Assembly: GCA_963732355.1 (NCBI GenBank)
Contig: CAVSZD010000007.1
Span: 682,001 to 746,000 of the forward strand
Source: JADKAV01 sp963732355
Lineage (GTDB): Bacteria > Actinomycetota > Actinomycetes > S36-B12 > UBA10799
Direction of reading: 5' to 3'
DNA: 64,000 nucleotides
The translations under genes were made by a program, and so were the position numbers. Below the pieces are notes generated by a model that was not told where the DNA came from, made no database searches, and was given only the letters and a program-made list of their open reading frames with translations. Of this stretch, positions 61,652 through 64,000 are shown piece after piece; the stretch's first letter is position 1; each line of letters opens with the position of its first letter.

Positions 61652-61983
61652 GGCAGACGCTCCCCGGCCGCTTCGATGACATCCTGGACCGGACCGGAGA
61701 AGATCTGCTCCCCGTCCACGGTGATGGTCATGATCTGCGGCTCCACCTGGGGCACCGACACCGCAATCGGTTTCTTGTCCAACGTTGTCCCCTCGCAGGT
61801 GAACTCCTGCTCGTTCTCCACGCACTTGGGCGCGGCCAACAGCGGAACGTTCTTCTGCAGCAAGACGTCGTCCGCGGCAATCTCAACAGTGGCCAAGGGC
61901 CCGCCGCTAACCTGCTGCAAAGCATCGACCTGCGAACACCCGACGAGCAGGGGCGCCGCGAGTAACCAAGCCCACCGCTTCAT
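61648..61983 (-). CDS. Small predicted lipoprotein
   Basis: A 111-residue secreted protein with a short signal peptide and the lipobox LVGC (cysteine at residue 16). The mature part has VENEQEFTCEGTTLDKKPIAVSVPQVEPQIMTITVDGEQI split over strands; two cysteines (in KCVEN and TCEG) could form a disulfide. The C-terminal half resembles a DUF4333-like fold. ATG 61983 overlaps the metallophosphoesterase stop (ATGA). Confidence 0.8.
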   Translation of the reverse strand: MKRWAWLLAAPLLVGCSQVDALQQVSGGPLATVEIAADDVLLQKNVPLLAAPKCVENEQEFTCEGTTLDKKPIAVSVPQVEPQIMTITVDGEQIFSGPVQDVIEAAGERLP

Positions 61984-63767
61984 GCCGACACCTCCCCGGC
62001 CACGATCCGCGCTTTGGCTGCCAGCGCCGCCTTCTCCAGGTCGGCATCGGCGATCGCTGAGAGGTCGAACGGCGCCGGGAGCAACAACTCGCAGTTGCGG
62101 TCCAACGGCGAGCCCAGTCGCATCGGCGGGTTCTCGATCCAGTCGTTGGCGGACAATTGCCGACTCAGCGACGCCAGCCCCTCCTGGCTGTAGTCCGAGG
62201 CCGTCCAGTCCGCCGACGAAGTGTGGTCCAGCGAGGTCGTGAAGATCGACATCGTGCCGTCCCGGTTGTCCACCAACTCGACCAGTTGTTGCTGCTGCGG
62301 GAAGTCGATGCATGAGGCCGTCGTGACCTCCCAGAACCCGCCGCCACCAGGTTTCGGGTGCGCGATGATCGTGTTGATGTGGGTGTGCCCGTTCATCCAT
62401 GCAACGCAATTGGGGTACTCCTGCAGCATCGCCACGAATTCCTCGGCGTGGATAAGCCGCTGGGTTGGTCCAATAACGGGCTGGGCTTCGTTCTCCAAGG
62501 TCGTGCTGTTGTGGTGACTCAGGACCAGGCAGAGCTTGTTCTCGGCGGTAGCCTGCTCGAGGCCCGAACGCAGCCAGTTGAACTGGTCCTCGGGCACGGC
62601 CCCGTCCGGGCCCGCGACCTGGTTGCACGTGTCCAAACCGAATGCCCTGACATGCGGGCTCAGATCGGCGACCCAGTAGGTCTTGCCGGTGTCGACGTTG
62701 TCCTGGGTGAAACCGTGGCCCACTGGCCCCGGCTTGTCCGGCGACTGCAGATGCGCCTGCATGAACTCCACACCCTCAAGCAGTTTGCGCTGCGGGTCGG
62801 CGGTCACATCCTTGACTCCGGACTGCATGCCGTAGTTGACCCGGATGTTGTGCAGGAACTGGTTGACCGGGCTCAGTTCGTTGGCCCAGCCGCCCAGGAA
62901 GTTGGCCGCGAACGGCTGCCACACAGCGGCCTTTCGATCGCCGATGGCAAATCTGCGCAGAGCATCCGACATGACCAGGGTGCCCAGGAAGTCCGTGTCG
63001 TGGTTGCCGTACACGGCGTACCACGGGGTGGCCAGCCCCACCGACTCCACGGTCTGGCTCACCGCCGCCTGCAGCATCCCGGGAATGGTCGGGAAACCGA
63101 AGTCCCCGTAGGGATCACCGGCCGGGTCCTCCGGGTGATAGGCGAACGTCGACTCGGCCCAGACCTGCACGCCCTCGTAGACCCCAGGTTTGCCGGAGTT
63201 GGGAGTGACCGGGAAACCGTCCAGCAGATCGATGTACCACTTGAGTTCCAACGCGGAGATCATGTCGGCGCTGTCGCCGGTGTTGAAGGCTGCCATCATC
63301 GGGGCGCCGGTCAAAGGGCTGAACTGCGCGGCGCGCATCGCTTGCACCATTGCCGCGACCACATTGACTGTAAGCGTGTCCTGCGGCCGGAACGAACCAG
63401 CCCACAGCGACGGGCTCTGGCCGACCATGACGTCCAGCCGCGCGGGTGACTGGGCGTCCATGATGTGCATGTCACTGAGGTGGCCCAGGTACGCAATCGT
63501 GCGGCGACTGCTGGCACGGCCCGGGCGCGCAGCACGCCCAAGCACGTCGTAGCGGGGGATGTACGGCTCCCCCGAACCTGCGGTCAGGTGGCGGTACTGC
63601 CGGTACTTCGGTGAGGTCAGCCGGATGGTCTGTTCAAGGGTGGTGGGAACGTCCGCGGGTTTGGTCGGCTCAGCCAGACGGGCCGCCAGGCCCTGTTGCG
63701 GAACTCCTAGAGCTGCGGCCAGTCCCGCGCTCGCACCAAGAAACCCCCGACGTGAAAGTCCCGCCAT
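61980..63767 (-). CDS. Tat-exported metallophosphoesterase (TIGR03767-like)
   Basis: A 595-residue protein with a twin-arginine signal peptide (LSRRGFLGASAG, residues 4-15). The calcineurin-like metal-binding motifs are LSDMHIMD, NTGDSADMISALE, VYGNHDTDFLG, VLSHHNS and NGHTHINT. The length and layout fit the actinobacterial TIGR03767 family of unknown function. Outside the membrane, it presumably cleaves a phosphodiester or phosphoester. ATG follows GGAGG by 6 bases. First gene of a three-gene operon joined by ATGA overlaps. Confidence 0.88.
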   Translation of the reverse strand: MAGLSRRGFLGASAGLAAALGVPQQGLAARLAEPTKPADVPTTLEQTIRLTSPKYRQYRHLTAGSGEPYIPRYDVLGRAARPGRASSRRTIAYLGHLSDMHIMDAQSPARLDVMVGQSPSLWAGSFRPQDTLTVNVVAAMVQAMRAAQFSPLTGAPMMAAFNTGDSADMISALELKWYIDLLDGFPVTPNSGKPGVYEGVQVWAESTFAYHPEDPAGDPYGDFGFPTIPGMLQAAVSQTVESVGLATPWYAVYGNHDTDFLGTLVMSDALRRFAIGDRKAAVWQPFAANFLGGWANELSPVNQFLHNIRVNYGMQSGVKDVTADPQRKLLEGVEFMQAHLQSPDKPGPVGHGFTQDNVDTGKTYWVADLSPHVRAFGLDTCNQVAGPDGAVPEDQFNWLRSGLEQATAENKLCLVLSHHNSTTLENEAQPVIGPTQRLIHAEEFVAMLQEYPNCVAWMNGHTHINTIIAHPKPGGGGFWEVTTASCIDFPQQQQLVELVDNRDGTMSIFTTSLDHTSSADWTASDYSQEGLASLSRQLSANDWIENPPMRLGSPLDRNCELLLPAPFDLSAIADADLEKAALAAKARIVAGEVSA

Positions 63768-63821
63768 CTGCGCCTCCGACTGCGTGTTTCAAGGCAGCCT
63801 GACAGGTGTTCGGCGTTGAGG

Positions 63822-63953
63822 CTAGCGTGACCCGCTGGGGACCTCCAGCTCTTCGAGGCTGGTGGCGGGTTCGCCCCACGGCTGGTCGGTGAGCATGGCA
63901 GAGAAGTAGCCGATGAGTTCCTCGTCGGTGATTGGATCGACCATGACGGTCAT
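63822..63953 (-). CDS. Small acidic protein of unknown function
   Basis: A 43-residue open frame (ATG 63953, or 63944) starting MTVMVDPITDEELIGYFSAM and rich in Glu and Asp. AGGGG lies 7 bases before the ATG. It ends 54 bases before the metallophosphoesterase and may be the first gene of that operon. I do not recognise it. Codon pattern is like its neighbours. Confidence 0.5.
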   Translation of the reverse strand: MTVMVDPITDEELIGYFSAMLTDQPWGEPATSLEELEVPSGSR

Positions 63954-64000
63954 GCGCTACCCCTGCCCTCGTCAGACTTCAGGGTAGCCCCGTTCGACGA

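Overview
The window is GC-rich, densely packed chromosomal DNA from an actinomycete (Actinomycetota). The phylum call rests on mycothiol synthase (mshD), a CGYC mycoredoxin, a GlnR-type orphan regulator, the MutT1 Nudix/histidine-phosphatase fusion, a DUF2510 membrane protein, a pair of WYL regulators, and many GTG starts. I cannot name a genus. No rRNA, tRNA, phage, insertion sequence or CRISPR array was seen. About 68 protein-coding loci are supported. Most lie in short operons joined by 1- to 4-base ATGA, GTGA or TGATG overlaps.

Layout. 1-1023: a mvaB-like HMG-CoA lyase (cut by the window edge) with a Dabb-domain protein. 1125-4847: the high-affinity phosphate transporter pstS-pstC-pstA-pstB. 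4848-5473: the pst promoter region and a tandem repeat array. 5474-11811: ppk, CHAD protein and mutT1 (polyphosphate), preceded by glnR-like and mshD. 11906-15583: a redox and iron neighbourhood (thioredoxin, DUF4395, DsrE-like, nitrobindin, Fur, YgfZ, mycoredoxin). 15690-22013: DNA glycosylase, winged-helix protein, AI-2E-type permease, phosphoglucomutase and others. 22338-30364: argA, then a long minus-strand cluster for NAD and pantothenate/CoA synthesis (PH-domain pair, MidA-like methyltransferase, DUF2520 protein, panC, nadB, nadC, coaX). 30413-35622: hydrolase, LysE exporter, methyltransferase, rhomboid protease and oxidoreductases. 35583-39331: a complete AmmeMemoRadiSam gene set with an AMP-ligase gene inside it that carries a frameshift. 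39363-48874: small DUF proteins, acyltransferase, DUF202 pair, alpha-glucosidase, a membrane PLC-like protein and a CHASE-GGDEF-EAL protein. 49020-58608: typA, DUF2510 protein, pterin dehydratase, two WYL regulators (the second frameshifted), cysK and a serine acetyltransferase. 58736-64000: acyl-CoA dehydrogenase, DUF2277, and a metallophosphoesterase/lipoprotein/membrane-protein operon.

How it works together. The left third is a phosphate economy region: Pst imports phosphate, Ppk stores it as polyphosphate, the CHAD protein probably binds polyphosphate, and MutT1 is a phosphohydrolase. The adjacent mshD, mycoredoxin, thioredoxin and Fur genes serve thiol and metal homeostasis. The gene order from pstB to YgfZ resembles, from memory, the mycobacterial Rv0811c-Rv0820 neighbourhood, with the polyphosphate genes inserted.

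Three non-coding observations stand out. A 68-bp, length-conserved, two-tier palindrome occurs three times. A 47-bp / 124-bp tandem repeat array sits between mutT1 and the pst promoter. At twelve genes a TANNNT hexamer lies exactly 6-7 bases before the start codon with no Shine-Dalgarno sequence, which points to widespread leaderless transcription.
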